This document shows positions 6,033-14,851 of a stretch of DNA of 39,181 nucleotides, piece after piece (within the stretch, counting starts at the first letter, position 1; the number at the start of each line of letters is the position of its first letter). Below the pieces are notes generated by a model. That model had not been told where the DNA came from. It saw nothing but the letters and a program-made list of their open reading frames with translations, and made no database searches. Source of the stretch: Clostridiales bacterium 38-18 (GTDB lineage Bacteria; Bacillota; Clostridia; Peptostreptococcales; Acidaminobacteraceae); NCBI GenBank assembly GCA_001897605.1, contig MKTL01000015.1, positions 1 through 39,181 of the forward strand. The letters are read 5' to 3'. A program made the position numbers and the translations under genes.

Positions 6033-9000
6033 ATGAAGAAAAAAGTATTTGCATTGATACTTACTGTATGTTTGGTATTAAATATGATGCCAGCAATGAA
6101 TTTTGCATCAGTTGTCCAAACAGGATTCAATACTTCTGTTGGATCTACAGACTACCTCGTAGGCAGTAGCCCGGTAGTAGTCGACAGCGGTTTAACATTA
6201 AATTTCACTGAAAATATAAAAGGTGCAACGGTCAGTATAACCAATTTTAAGACAGGAGATACACTGTTATATCCGGCTCAGATAGGCAGCATTATCGGAA
6301 GTGAATATAATGCAGATAATGGTGTTTTAACTTTGATGGGTTTAGATACGCCTGAAAATTATCAATTAGCGTTAAGGAGTATCAAGTTCTCGACGACCTC
6401 AAATGATAACACCGATAGAAATATCGATATATCCATTGGCAATGGCTTATACTTGGCAGCCACCGGTCATTTCTACGAGTTCGTAAATACAGGGGATCCA
6501 GTTACATGGTCTACAGCTAAAGCAGATTCAGAGTTAAAATCACTTTTTGGTAGAAAAGGCTATCTCGTAACGCTAACGAGTCAGGATGAGAATAATTTCG
6601 TCCAGTTAAAAGCTTTAGGAATTGGCTGGATAGGGGCTAGAGACTATGGTAGAGACTTAACTACTGGTGTGACAACTGGGACCTATGGAGATTGGCGCTG
6701 GGTTACAGGACCGGAAGGCGCTACAATAGGGGAAAAAGAAGGTAAACCATTCTGGAGTGGATATCAAGACGGCGAAGCCGTTGAAGACATGTATGTCAAC
6801 TGGGATAGGGATGTTGATAAAGAACCGAATAATTACTCGATCGGTTCCGCTGGTGAATGGGTTGCCCATATCTATAAAACCACGGGGAAATGGAATGACT
6901 TTAATCCTTATGATCCAGGAGTTAATGGATATATTGTCGAGTATGGTGGTATGTCAGGCGATACACCAGTTAAAATAACGGGTACAAAGATCATAAAAAT
7001 AATACCAGCTAGTACACAAGCGCGCTGGGGAGTGGCTGGTGTAAGTGACTCTGCACCGTCGAGCTGGTTATATGGCACTCTAGCGGAGGCTGTGTCATAT
7101 GTAAGTGATTTAGCAAGTGGAACGGCTTATATTCAAGTACTTTCTGATGTGACGACAGCTACTGCGCTACACTTTGATTTAGAAGATAAGACAACAATAC
7201 TTGATCTCAATGGTAAAACAATAACTAGAAGTACAAGTGGCGAAGAGAATTCGCCAGTGATTAACATAACAAGTGGTATCTTAAAAGTTGATGATACTAG
7301 TGACTCAAAATTAGGAAGCATTCTAAGCACAGTTGCGGGCAACGATACGAGCGGCATAAAAATAGTTGGTGGCACTGTCAATTTCTATAACGGCAGGGTA
7401 CTAGCGCCAGGACAAGCAATTTATTTAGAAAGCGGCACTTTCAATATGTATGATGGACAGCTTATCGGTCTTTGGAACAATGTTAATAATGCTGTCAACG
7501 AAGCGATTGTTGTTAATAGTGGTGTTATAAATATTTATGGAGGCTATTTGACCGGAAATAAGGCCTTTTGGGGTGATCCTGCTGTCGGTAAAGTAACTGG
7601 AAATGTATACGGAGGATACTATAGCGATGATTCCATAAGTGGATTTTTAGATACCAAATATGCAGTTGGAAATATATCTACCAATATAACGATTCCTTCA
7701 ATTACAGCTGGCGGAATCACTTATGGGCCATATACTTTAAGTAAAGAGGTTTATAAGATTGTTACTACAGTATCAAGTGTAGCTGTTCCAAGTAATGGCA
7801 CATATAAAGTCGGAAATAATTTGAGTTTTACAGTCAATTTTAGTGATGCTATAACAGTCGATACAACCGTTGGAACGCCGTATATACAGCTTACATTAGA
7901 TACTGGTGGAACAGTCAATGCCGCTTATCAAAGTGGTAGCGGGACGACAGCACTGATCTTTAGATACATCGTGGTGTCTGGAAATTATGATATGGACGGT
8001 ATAGTAGTTGGTTCAGCAATCACACTAAATGGTGGAACGTTGAAAGATGGGGCAGAAAATAATGTAGCGCTGACATTAAATGCAGTGGATTCTACAGTAG
8101 GCGTAAAGGTTAATGGTGTAGCACCTACTGTAAGTTCACTTAGTCCAGCAGATAGTTCAACAAATGTAGCAATGGACAGCAACTTAGTCATCACCTTTAG
8201 CGAAAATGTCGCAAAAGGCTCAGGAAACATTGTCATAAAGAGAGCTGTTGATCATAGCGTCATTGAATCAATCAATGTCACATCCAGTCAAGTGACAGGC
8301 GGAGGAACTGCGATCATTACAGTCAATCCATCCGTCACACTTTTAGCAGAAACTGAATACTATGTACAAATTGACGCAACTGCGTTTGCAAATTCTGTAG
8401 GAAATGCTTACGCGGGGATTGCTGATCAAACCACCTGGAACTTTACGACACAAAGAATTACTTCATCAACACCAACAACTAGCCCCACTACGGTTAATGT
8501 CATTGTAAATGGCGTTACACAAAACGCTGGGACAGAATCGAAATCAATTGAAGAGGGTAAGTCAACCGTTACGGTTAATTTAAACAATTCGGCTATTGAA
8601 TCGAAAATCAATGAAGTAGCAAAGAACCCACCGACAGTTGGCAACAACATAATCCAAGTGACCGTCTCTGACACAAATTCAGAAGTTTCAAAAGTAGAGT
8701 TGACGGGGGATATTGTAAAGAAACTAGAAGTAAATGATTTTGATGTCTCTATTAAACGAGATCATGTGGAATATATTATTCCAGCAGAAGAATTTACGAT
8801 TAATCAAGTGGCTTCAAACCTCGGTGTTTCTGAAAATGCGCTGAAAGATATCAAAATAGAGGTACAAATCACTAAAATTGATCAAAGTGTAATTTCAAAA
8901 TATAATGAAGTCGCTAAAAATAATGGCTCTGAATTAGTTTTCTCACCAGTTGCATTTGACGTCATCGCAAAAATTGTGAAGTCAGACGGAACAGTCGAAA

Positions 9001-9767
9001 AAGTGGAAATCAACAAATTTAGTAATTATGTGGAAAGAGTGATTGAAATACCAGCAGGCGTAGATCCTAAAAAAGCCACTACGGGTATCGTATTCAACTC
9101 GAATGGCACTTATAGCCACGTACCGACCGAAGTCTTCAGTAAAGATGGAAAATGGTATGCTAGATTGAATTCTATGACAAACTCCGAGTACTCAATCATT
9201 TGGAATCCAATCATAGTGGAATCAGTTGAAAACCATTGGTCAAAAGAAGCTGTAAATGACTTGGCGTCAAGACTTGTGATTTTTAGTCCTGAAAAATTCG
9301 AACCTAACAAGGCGATCACAAGAGCTGATTTTGCAGAATATATCGTCAGAGCGTTAGGCCTTTACAGAGAGGGTTCTTCACACGAAAATAAATTCAAGGA
9401 TGTTTTTGTAAATGGACAGAGAACATTAGCGATTCTCATTGCAAATGAAAATGGTATTGTGACTGGTTATCAAGACGGTACATTTAGGCCAAATGCATTG
9501 ATTACAAGAGAAGAAGCAATGACAATGTATCAAAGAGCAATGATGGTCATCCGTCTTGTAGGTTCTGATACTGAGAGGTATAAAAACTACTCTGACTTTG
9601 ATCAGGTTTCGAACTGGGCGACACCTTATGTAAAAGACGTTCTTTCTGCTCATGTCTTCAATGGTAGTACGGCAACATCGATTTCACCAAAAGCGAATAT
9701 GACCTATGGAGAAGCAGCGCAGGCAATTAGGAACCTTTTAGTGGAATCAAAATTAATCAACAAATAA
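6033..9767 (+). CDS. SLH-domain surface protein with C-type-lectin-like domain
   Basis: This is a 1244-residue exported cell-surface protein. The start ATG at 6033 gives a clean signal peptide (MKKKVFALILTVCLVLNMMP..) with TAGGAG 11 bases upstream. Domains in order: an N-terminal beta domain (to about 140); a C-type-lectin-like domain at about 145-305 ('SLFGRKGYLVTLTSQDENNF', 'GIGWIGARDY', 'KWNDFNPYDPGVNGYIVEYG'); a Ser/Thr/Gly-rich, beta-helix-like region at about 330-560; a bacterial Ig-like region at about 570-690; a Big_5/SbsA-type Ig domain at about 696-808 ('APTVSSLSPADSSTNVAMDS', 'WNFTT'); a Pro/Thr linker; a 250-residue conserved spacer domain typical of clostridial S-layer proteins; and three SLH repeats at about 1064-1244 ('AITRADFAEYIVRALGL', 'ITREEAMTMYQRAM', 'NMTYGEAAQAIRNLL'). 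SLH repeats bind pyruvylated wall polymers. The lectin-like and Ig domains suggest binding to a polysaccharide or another cell. Confidence 0.93.
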   Translation: MKKKVFALILTVCLVLNMMPAMNFASVVQTGFNTSVGSTDYLVGSSPVVVDSGLTLNFTENIKGATVSITNFKTGDTLLYPAQIGSIIGSEYNADNGVLTLMGLDTPENYQLALRSIKFSTTSNDNTDRNIDISIGNGLYLAATGHFYEFVNTGDPVTWSTAKADSELKSLFGRKGYLVTLTSQDENNFVQLKALGIGWIGARDYGRDLTTGVTTGTYGDWRWVTGPEGATIGEKEGKPFWSGYQDGEAVEDMYVNWDRDVDKEPNNYSIGSAGEWVAHIYKTTGKWNDFNPYDPGVNGYIVEYGGMSGDTPVKITGTKIIKIIPASTQARWGVAGVSDSAPSSWLYGTLAEAVSYVSDLASGTAYIQVLSDVTTATALHFDLEDKTTILDLNGKTITRSTSGEENSPVINITSGILKVDDTSDSKLGSILSTVAGNDTSGIKIVGGTVNFYNGRVLAPGQAIYLESGTFNMYDGQLIGLWNNVNNAVNEAIVVNSGVINIYGGYLTGNKAFWGDPAVGKVTGNVYGGYYSDDSISGFLDTKYAVGNISTNITIPSITAGGITYGPYTLSKEVYKIVTTVSSVAVPSNGTYKVGNNLSFTVNFSDAITVDTTVGTPYIQLTLDTGGTVNAAYQSGSGTTALIFRYIVVSGNYDMDGIVVGSAITLNGGTLKDGAENNVALTLNAVDSTVGVKVNGVAPTVSSLSPADSSTNVAMDSNLVITFSENVAKGSGNIVIKRAVDHSVIESINVTSSQVTGGGTAIITVNPSVTLLAETEYYVQIDATAFANSVGNAYAGIADQTTWNFTTQRITSSTPTTSPTTVNVIVNGVTQNAGTESKSIEEGKSTVTVNLNNSAIESKINEVAKNPPTVGNNIIQVTVSDTNSEVSKVELTGDIVKKLEVNDFDVSIKRDHVEYIIPAEEFTINQVASNLGVSENALKDIKIEVQITKIDQSVISKYNEVAKNNGSELVFSPVAFDVIAKIVKSDGTVEKVEINKFSNYVERVIEIPAGVDPKKATTGIVFNSNGTYSHVPTEVFSKDGKWYARLNSMTNSEYSIIWNPIIVESVENHWSKEAVNDLASRLVIFSPEKFEPNKAITRADFAEYIVRALGLYREGSSHENKFKDVFVNGQRTLAILIANENGIVTGYQDGTFRPNALITREEAMTMYQRAMMVIRLVGSDTERYKNYSDFDQVSNWATPYVKDVLSAHVFNGSTATSISPKANMTYGEAAQAIRNLLVESKLINK

Positions 9768-9773
9768 TGACAA

Positions 9774-10140
9774 AGGGGCTGTTGCAAACTACCCCTCCGT
9801 ATAAAAAGACTCTAGCAAAATCAGATTTGATTTTGAAAGAGTCTATTTTATCTTATAAAAGATTAGAACTGGCTGGAAGAGCCAGTTCAGATGAGTTATA
9901 ATTATCTTACCATGAACAATCTAACTCATATTGAATTTATACAAAGAAGCCACATGATGCAACTGAAAATGAGATTTGATGTGACAACCTATAGTTCTGA
10001 ATTATCTAAGATTTGAGAAAATATACAGATGAAGAAATCAGCAATTATTTTAAGATACCGCACATACCACAAATTGCAGGGCATAAGGTAAATGGAATTA
10101 AGAACGATTATAAACAAGCTTTGTTACTATAATGTATGTT
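9774..10140. other. Possible decayed insertion-sequence end and remnant
   Basis: The stretch opens with GGGGCTGTTGCAAACTACCC, which resembles the terminal inverted repeat of IS1182-type elements. A second hairpin follows (ACTGGCT / AGCCAGT, 9870-9890). Further on (about 10025-10130) a start-less frame reads 'YTDEEISNYFKIPHIPQIAG' HKVNGIKNDYKQALLL, which I cannot assign. No complete gene is present between the SLH gene and the LytTR regulator. Confidence 0.35.
9807..9850 (+). terminator. Intrinsic terminator after the SLH gene
   Basis: AGACTCT (9807-9813) pairs perfectly with AGAGTCT (9838-9844). Inside it, AAAATCA pairs with TGATTTT, and ATTTTATCTT follows. Both stems together give a long strong hairpin. 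Confidence 0.75.
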
Positions 10141-10181
10141 AGGTGATTTTAGTAAAGAGATAGTCTGAAAGTATATATAGG

Positions 10182-10210
10182 TTGACAATATTTATGATAA
10201 GATATATGGG
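10182..10210 (+). promoter_or_regulatory. Predicted promoter of the LytTR/GHKL operon
   Basis: Consensus -35 TTGACA (10182-10187) is followed by AT-rich -10 candidates (TATATG 10203-10208 or TATGGG 10205-10210; spacer 15-17). It lies 32 bases before the regulator start. Confidence 0.5.
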
Positions 10211-10241
10211 AAATTAGAATTTTATTCAAGAGGTGACAAAA

Positions 10242-10979
10242 ATGATTCGTATTGCAGTATGCGATGATACACAACAGGACTTGCATAATCTTGCTTTAAT
10301 GACAAACGATTATTTCACTGAAAACAGTATTGATGTAGAGGTGGTTAAATACGGTCATCCAGATTTTTTACTGGCTGCCACTAAGGATAATAATTTTCAC
10401 GTCTACATATTGGATATCGTAATGCCTATGGTGAACGGCTTGGAATTAGGTAAAGCAATACGCCGCTTTGACCGCGAAGCTCAAATTATCTATGCCACTA
10501 CCGAACCTCAGTTTGCTCTACAAGCATATGCAGCAAGCCCGATTAATTATATATTGAAACCCGTTGATAGGCAGCAGTTATTCAATACACTTAACCTAGC
10601 AATCTCAAAAGTAGACATAGCTGAAGAGCAGACCATTACAGTAAAAACATCTGATGGCCTCAGAATGATTAAACTATCAGACATTGCTTGCTGTGAATAC
10701 CAAGGACACACTGTCATATTCAACCTGATCAACGGTAATGAAATTATAAGCAAGACCATACGAGAAAATTTTCTAGAATACTGTGAACCGATTCTCAAAG
10801 ACAAGCATTTCATTAGATGTCACACCTCATTTGTGGTGAATATGCGTCGGGTGGTGAAATTTTCAAAAGAAAGCTTCACTCTTCGAAGTAATAAAATTGT
10901 CCCTATTTCAGCAAAAAAATATCCCATTGTGAGAGATGCATACATGGATTACTTGATGGCAAAGGAAGATAGATCATGA
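10242..10979 (+). CDS. LytTR-family response regulator (AgrA-like)
   Basis: This is a 245-residue regulator started at ATG 10242, with AGAGGTG 6 bases upstream (a GTG 9 bases earlier is less well placed). Receiver domain, residues 1-120: acidic pair D8/D9, phosphoacceptor D58 in 'VYILDIVMP', Thr in 'IIYATTE', and the K106-P of 'ILKPVD'. The LytTR DNA-binding domain at about 138-240 shows 'TITVKTSDGLRMIKLSDIAC' CEYQGHTV and 'RCHTSFVVNMRRV', typical of AgrA/VirR/ComE-type regulators. The kinase gene overlaps by four bases (ATGA), so the pair forms a two-component system. In AgrA systems the pair is joined by agrB and agrD for peptide signalling; neither is seen within this window. Targets are unknown. 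Confidence 0.93.
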   Translation: MIRIAVCDDTQQDLHNLALMTNDYFTENSIDVEVVKYGHPDFLLAATKDNNFHVYILDIVMPMVNGLELGKAIRRFDREAQIIYATTEPQFALQAYAASPINYILKPVDRQQLFNTLNLAISKVDIAEEQTITVKTSDGLRMIKLSDIACCEYQGHTVIFNLINGNEIISKTIRENFLEYCEPILKDKHFIRCHTSFVVNMRRVVKFSKESFTLRSNKIVPISAKKYPIVRDAYMDYLMAKEDRS

Positions 10980-12262
10980 CATCACTCTTTCCTAACCTTT
11001 TAAGAGCCATCATCACAGATATAATGCTAGTACTTTTAATTTCAACAATGGCAACTCCAAAATATAAAAACAAATGGATTTATTTTTTTGTGACAACCAT
11101 TATTGTTGTGGGAAATGTCAGCGCAAACTGCTATTATTATTTTACAGAAAATTATAATGCAGTATTTTTTGTTGATCTTGCAATGTTGCTTATAATTGGA
11201 ATCGGTCTAAAACCTCTTTTTAGAGATAAAATAATGCAATGGTGTTTTAGTTATATCACAATGATAAATGTTTATATGGCAATTGTATTTTTGAGTTACA
11301 TATTACGTGATCTTTTTCCAAGTCCGTTGTATGGCATCATTTATTTACGCCTAATTTTATTTTCACTGATAATTTATGTCTTTAATAAATGTATAACAAA
11401 AGCATATCGAAAAGTACTGGATAATTGGTATATTTACATAGTGCCAACGATCTTATTGATGGCATGTTTTTTAGTATATTTTTTTGGTGGTGACATACAA
11501 GAAATGTTGGTTCAAAATGAGTTGCCTCTTATTTTTTTGATCCTTTTGGGTATTTCGGTCTATGTTTCCATTATTCACTCTTTAAATTCCACAACAAATC
11601 AATATAACATGCGTGAAGAAAATCATAAAATGCAGACGGAACGAGAATATCTGCAGCTGGCCACAAGGGATATGGCGTATAGGTTGGAACTTATGGAAGA
11701 AGTTTCGGCACAAAACAGCCGAGAAGCACATGACCGTCGACATTTCAACAATGTCCTTCTGGAGCTGTTGAATCAAGGAGAAAATAATGAAGTTATGTCT
11801 CTTTTGGGAAGAGATAACCAAAAAGAGAACAAAATCACGAAGATCTACTGTGAAAACCATACTGTCAACGCTGCTGTCAGTCATTACACAAAGATAGCAG
11901 ACCAAGCAAACATACACACAGAAATTATACTGGATATCCCAAACGATTTGGATATAGATTCTCTTGAACTCTCTATGGTAGTTTCCAATCTGATGGAAAA
12001 TGCAATTCAGGTTTGTAAAAAATTACCGAATAATAGGCCACCATATATACGATTTATTTCGCGAAGCGTTGGACGATTGCTACTTGAGATTGAAAATACC
12101 TGTTCTGAAGATGCTAGACTTGACCAAAATGGTTTTCCAATAGCTGTAGAAGCAGGTCATGGAATTGGAAGCAAGAGTATCATAGCTTTTGCCAAGAAGT
12201 ATGATGGTGAATTGCTCTATAAAATCGAAAATGGCGTTTTCCAAGTGCGTTTATTGGTGTAA
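10976..12262 (+). CDS. GHKL-type histidine kinase (AgrC-like)
   Basis: This is a 428-residue membrane sensor kinase. The N-terminal half (about 1-205) has six or seven hydrophobic segments and no evident extracellular domain, as in AgrC/ComD receptors. A linker helix follows, then the phosphoacceptor region 'NSREAHDRRHFNNVLLELLN' with H252 in the H-D position equivalent to the RHD motif of this family. The C-terminal GHKL ATPase has the N-box 'MVVSNLMENAIQVC' and a glycine-rich part 'GHGIGSKSIIAFAKKYDGEL'. It shares a four-base overlap with the upstream LytTR regulator and is followed by an intrinsic terminator. In known systems such kinases sense a cyclic or linear peptide; no peptide gene is nearby, so the signal here is open. 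Confidence 0.92.
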   Translation: MTSLFPNLLRAIITDIMLVLLISTMATPKYKNKWIYFFVTTIIVVGNVSANCYYYFTENYNAVFFVDLAMLLIIGIGLKPLFRDKIMQWCFSYITMINVYMAIVFLSYILRDLFPSPLYGIIYLRLILFSLIIYVFNKCITKAYRKVLDNWYIYIVPTILLMACFLVYFFGGDIQEMLVQNELPLIFLILLGISVYVSIIHSLNSTTNQYNMREENHKMQTEREYLQLATRDMAYRLELMEEVSAQNSREAHDRRHFNNVLLELLNQGENNEVMSLLGRDNQKENKITKIYCENHTVNAAVSHYTKIADQANIHTEIILDIPNDLDIDSLELSMVVSNLMENAIQVCKKLPNNRPPYIRFISRSVGRLLLEIENTCSEDARLDQNGFPIAVEAGHGIGSKSIIAFAKKYDGELLYKIENGVFQVRLLV

Positions 12263-12274
12263 AAATAAGTTAGG

Positions 12275-12310
12275 GCGAAGATACTTCAAGCAGTATCTTC
12301 GCTCTTTGTA
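12275..12310 (+). terminator. Intrinsic terminator of the LytTR/GHKL operon
   Basis: GCGAAGATACT (12275-12285) and AGTATCTTCGC (12292-12302) form a perfect 11-bp stem with a 6-nt loop, followed by a weak T-run TCTTTGTATTTG. Confidence 0.8.
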
Positions 12311-12329
12311 TTTGCAAGCATTCAGTAGA

Positions 12330-12500
12330 ATGTACAAACCTACAAAAAGATTATCGCATTTACAGAAGGTGCTAGACTAGATGAAATTTCAAAAGCTAGA
12401 GAAGAGGGGAAAAGACCTTATTAAAAGATTTTTCTGGAATTTTTAGCGGGTATGCTAACATTCATCATAGCGATCGTATTCGTATGCTTAATTATATAAG
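12330..12500 (+). pseudogene. 3' fragment of the XRE-membrane gene (copy of 4757-4926)
   Basis: This stretch aligns base by base with the last 170 bases of the XRE-membrane gene at 4351-4926, differing at roughly one base in ten. It includes the long shared string at AGATGAAATTTCAAAAGCTA and on through GAGGGGAAAAGACCTTAT. In this copy CAA (Gln) has become TAA, breaking the frame in 'RPYQ', and no 5' part with the HTH is present. It is a dead duplicate fragment beside the terminator of the LytTR/GHKL operon. A terminator at 12514-12552 follows it. Confidence 0.9.
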
Positions 12501-12513
12501 AATGAATCACCCT

Positions 12514-12552
12514 AAGCTACTTTTCATATATTTAAGAGAAGTAGCTTTTTAT
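12514..12552 (+). terminator. Intrinsic terminator downstream of the XRE fragment
   Basis: AAGCTACTT (12514-12522) pairs with AAGTAGCTT (12539-12547), followed by TTTATTCT. It may be the relic terminator of the duplicated gene. From here to 12849 the DNA is AT-rich and I see no gene. Confidence 0.75.
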
Positions 12553-12849
12553 TCTCAGCAAAGAAATTGATGTAAATTCTATGGACTTGATACCAAGAGC
12601 TTTTGAATTAGCCACTTTACTGTTTGTGATTATATTCCGTGGACTTGATAGACAATGTTTATAATTGAGTTCTATACTCTTGAAATTATATGATTATATT
12701 AAGATTAATAATAATGATTATGATAAAATTAGTAAAAGAAATATATTAAAATAAAAATCAATTTAAAAAATCAGTATAAAAAATACACGAAGGTTTATAA
12801 TCTGAATTATGCTTAAATCAATCATATTAAGTTTTTAAAGGGGATAACC

Positions 12850-13731
12850 ATGAATCAAAATCTAAAAGTGGCATTAATGCAATTGTTACCAGAAAAAAGT
12901 ATAGAGGAGAATTTACTAAAAGGCATAGACTACTGCAGAAAAGCGAAGGAAATGGGAGCGGACATCGCTTTGTTTCCAGAGATGTGGAGTGTTGGTTACG
13001 ATATTCCTGAAGATTTAGATCAGCTTAAAAGCATCTCTATAGACGAAAGTAGCGACTTTATTATAGCGTTTAAAAATCTTGCAAAAGAACTTAACATGGC
13101 TATAGGGTTAACTTATCTTGAAACTTATGAGCCATTACCGAGAAATACGTTGATGTTGATCGATCGACAAGGTTGTGACGCGCTTAAATATGCCAAGGTA
13201 CACACTTGTGATTTTGGAGAAGAGTGTCGATTAACACCAGGAGATGATTTCTACGTGACAGAGCTAGATACTACGATCGGACTAGTAAAAATCGGTTCGA
13301 TGATTTGCTATGATCGAGAAATGCCTGAAAGTGCTAGAATTCTCATGTTAAAGGGTGCAGAAATTATATTGGTACCCAATGCGTGTCCTATGGAGATCAA
13401 TCGTATTTCTCAGCTACGAGGGAGAGCTTATGAGAACATGGTGGGAATTGCAACTGTGAATTATCCGAAGGGTCAACCGGATTGTAATGGCCATTCAACT
13501 GCATTTGACGGTATCGCTTATAAACCCACTGAAAATGCTTCAAGAGATACACTGATTATCGAAGCTGATGAAAGTGAAGGGATATTTATGGCAGAGTTTC
13601 CACTTGAAGAAATCCGTAATTACAGAGAACGCGAGGTTCATGGAAATGCGTATCGACACCCACAAAAATACAAGCTATTAATCAGCGAAAGGGTAGAAGC
13701 CCCTTTTATTAGGACGGATTATAGAAAGTGA
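12850..13731 (+). CDS. Carbon-nitrogen hydrolase (nitrilase superfamily)
   Basis: This is a 293-residue cytosolic amidase of the nitrilase superfamily. The catalytic triad is complete: E44 in 'LFPEMW', K116 in 'KYAKVHTCDFGEE' and C153 in 'GSMICYDREMPESAR'. The following 'LMLKGAEIILVPNACPME' and 'RGRAYENMVGIATVNYP' are typical substrate-pocket segments. The family hydrolyses C-N bonds of amides, N-carbamoyl compounds or omega-amides. The KVHTCDFGEE and CYDREMPESAR context resembles N-carbamoylputrescine amidase or beta-ureidopropionase branches, but I cannot pick the substrate. RBS AAAGGGGATAACC precedes the ATG. It appears to be a single-gene unit. A 10-bp tandem repeat begins inside its last codons and covers the stop. 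Confidence 0.88.
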   Translation: MNQNLKVALMQLLPEKSIEENLLKGIDYCRKAKEMGADIALFPEMWSVGYDIPEDLDQLKSISIDESSDFIIAFKNLAKELNMAIGLTYLETYEPLPRNTLMLIDRQGCDALKYAKVHTCDFGEECRLTPGDDFYVTELDTTIGLVKIGSMICYDREMPESARILMLKGAEIILVPNACPMEINRISQLRGRAYENMVGIATVNYPKGQPDCNGHSTAFDGIAYKPTENASRDTLIIEADESEGIFMAEFPLEEIRNYREREVHGNAYRHPQKYKLLISERVEAPFIRTDYRK

Positions 13732-13760
13732 TAGAAAGTGATAGAAAGTGATAGAAAGTA
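13721..13760 (+). repeat. Tandem repeat, 10-bp unit x4
   Basis: Four copies of ATAGAAAGTG (the last ends in A) start within the final codons of the nitrilase-family gene and run past its stop. They are followed by looser ATAGAAATA-type copies to about 13805. The unit is 10 bp, so slippage would shift the frame at the gene's end, but a stop occurs in every copy in the gene's frame. Confidence 0.85.
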
Positions 13761-13955
13761 GTATAAGTAATAGAAATAATAGAAATAATAGAAAACAATA
13801 GAAACTCAATTAATATTTAATGAACCATAAACAAATAAAACGTAAGAAATTCTTAAAGCTTATATTTATTCTTTTGTAATATTAAACCTCTATGATAAAC
13901 CTATCACGTTAGATCATTTATTATTCTAACGAATAACTGAGTTATAGGGAGGTTT

Positions 13956-14717
13956 GTGTTGATAGAATTTCAAAAGGCTTTAAAAGAAATAATTGATTTG
14001 GGTGTGCAGCCAAATGCCACTATGCAGAGAATTATCTTCGATTATTCCAATTATCATGCCATTATGGTGATGATGAGTGGCATACTGTTGATTTTATTTG
14101 GGGGATTAGGGTTCAAATTTTGGTTGAAGTTAAGAAAATCACCCAAACAGGCGAATATAAAATGGCATTTTGAAAAGAAGGCTAATTTATATTTTATGAG
14201 TATATGTGTGTTTGTTGGAATGTTTATGCTTTTATTAGTAATCGCTAATACATCTAACACCATTAATCCGTTAAAGGGTTTAAAATTAGCTTATTTGAAT
14301 ACACCAGATATATCAATAGAAACGGAGAATAGTCATGTATCCTATGGAGATTCGGTGCATTTGACACTTCAGCAAGCCTTTAGTTGCTGGATACAAGCAG
14401 GTGATGGCGTTATTCCTACTCCAATTTTGAATGAAATGGAAAAGCGTGTCGATTTTCATAGTAATAAAGCAGTTAAAAGTTTTGTTTTTATGTGCTTGTT
14501 TATTGGCATTGCCATAAACCGCTGGAAAGTGATGCTAAAAAACGCAAAGTTGATTCAGTTTGGTATAAGACCTGCTCAGTGGGGAGTAGTAGATAAGTTT
14601 AATTTTGTTGTTGGAAACAGTTCAATTGGGCTAGCACTTTTATCGATGATCATTGTAGTTGCTAATATTCAAGGTGCATTTGCACCACTAACGGCGTTTT
14701 TAGTTGGTTTTTTATAG
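13956..14717 (+). CDS. Integral membrane protein of unknown function
   Basis: This is a protein of about 253 residues that I do not recognise. Four membrane helices are visible: about 34-54 (AIMVMMSGILLILFGGLGFKF), 77-96 (YFMSICVFVGMFMLLLVIAN), 172-186 (SFVFMCLFIGIAINR) and 220-240 (SIGLALLSMIIVVANIQ). Helices 2 and 3 are separated by a 75-residue, probably extracytoplasmic, loop (TPDISIETENSHVSYGDSV...). Start choice is ambiguous: AGGGAGG at 13946-13952 precedes both GTG 13956 and TTG 13959, and the TTG has the better spacing. It stands alone between the nitrilase-family gene and the oxidoreductase, with an inverted repeat (CTATGATAAACCTATCAC, 13890s) upstream. No function is claimed. Confidence 0.75.
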   Translation: MLIEFQKALKEIIDLGVQPNATMQRIIFDYSNYHAIMVMMSGILLILFGGLGFKFWLKLRKSPKQANIKWHFEKKANLYFMSICVFVGMFMLLLVIANTSNTINPLKGLKLAYLNTPDISIETENSHVSYGDSVHLTLQQAFSCWIQAGDGVIPTPILNEMEKRVDFHSNKAVKSFVFMCLFIGIAINRWKVMLKNAKLIQFGIRPAQWGVVDKFNFVVGNSSIGLALLSMIIVVANIQGAFAPLTAFLVGFL

Positions 14718-14851
14718 TAAAAGCACTATTTTGTTAGACTTAAACTTGCTATTGCGGTTTGTTTTGATTATTCTTTTGTTAAGATAGTAGTTTTTAATGG
14801 CATAGTCATAGATAATACTAATTTGTTTATTTTTGAAAAAGTAGGTGAAAA

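Noticed and set aside
6451-6945. C-type-lectin-like domain of the SLH protein as a retroelement-variable domain
   Set aside because: No reverse transcriptase, no repeat of this segment elsewhere in the window; ordinary lectin domain.
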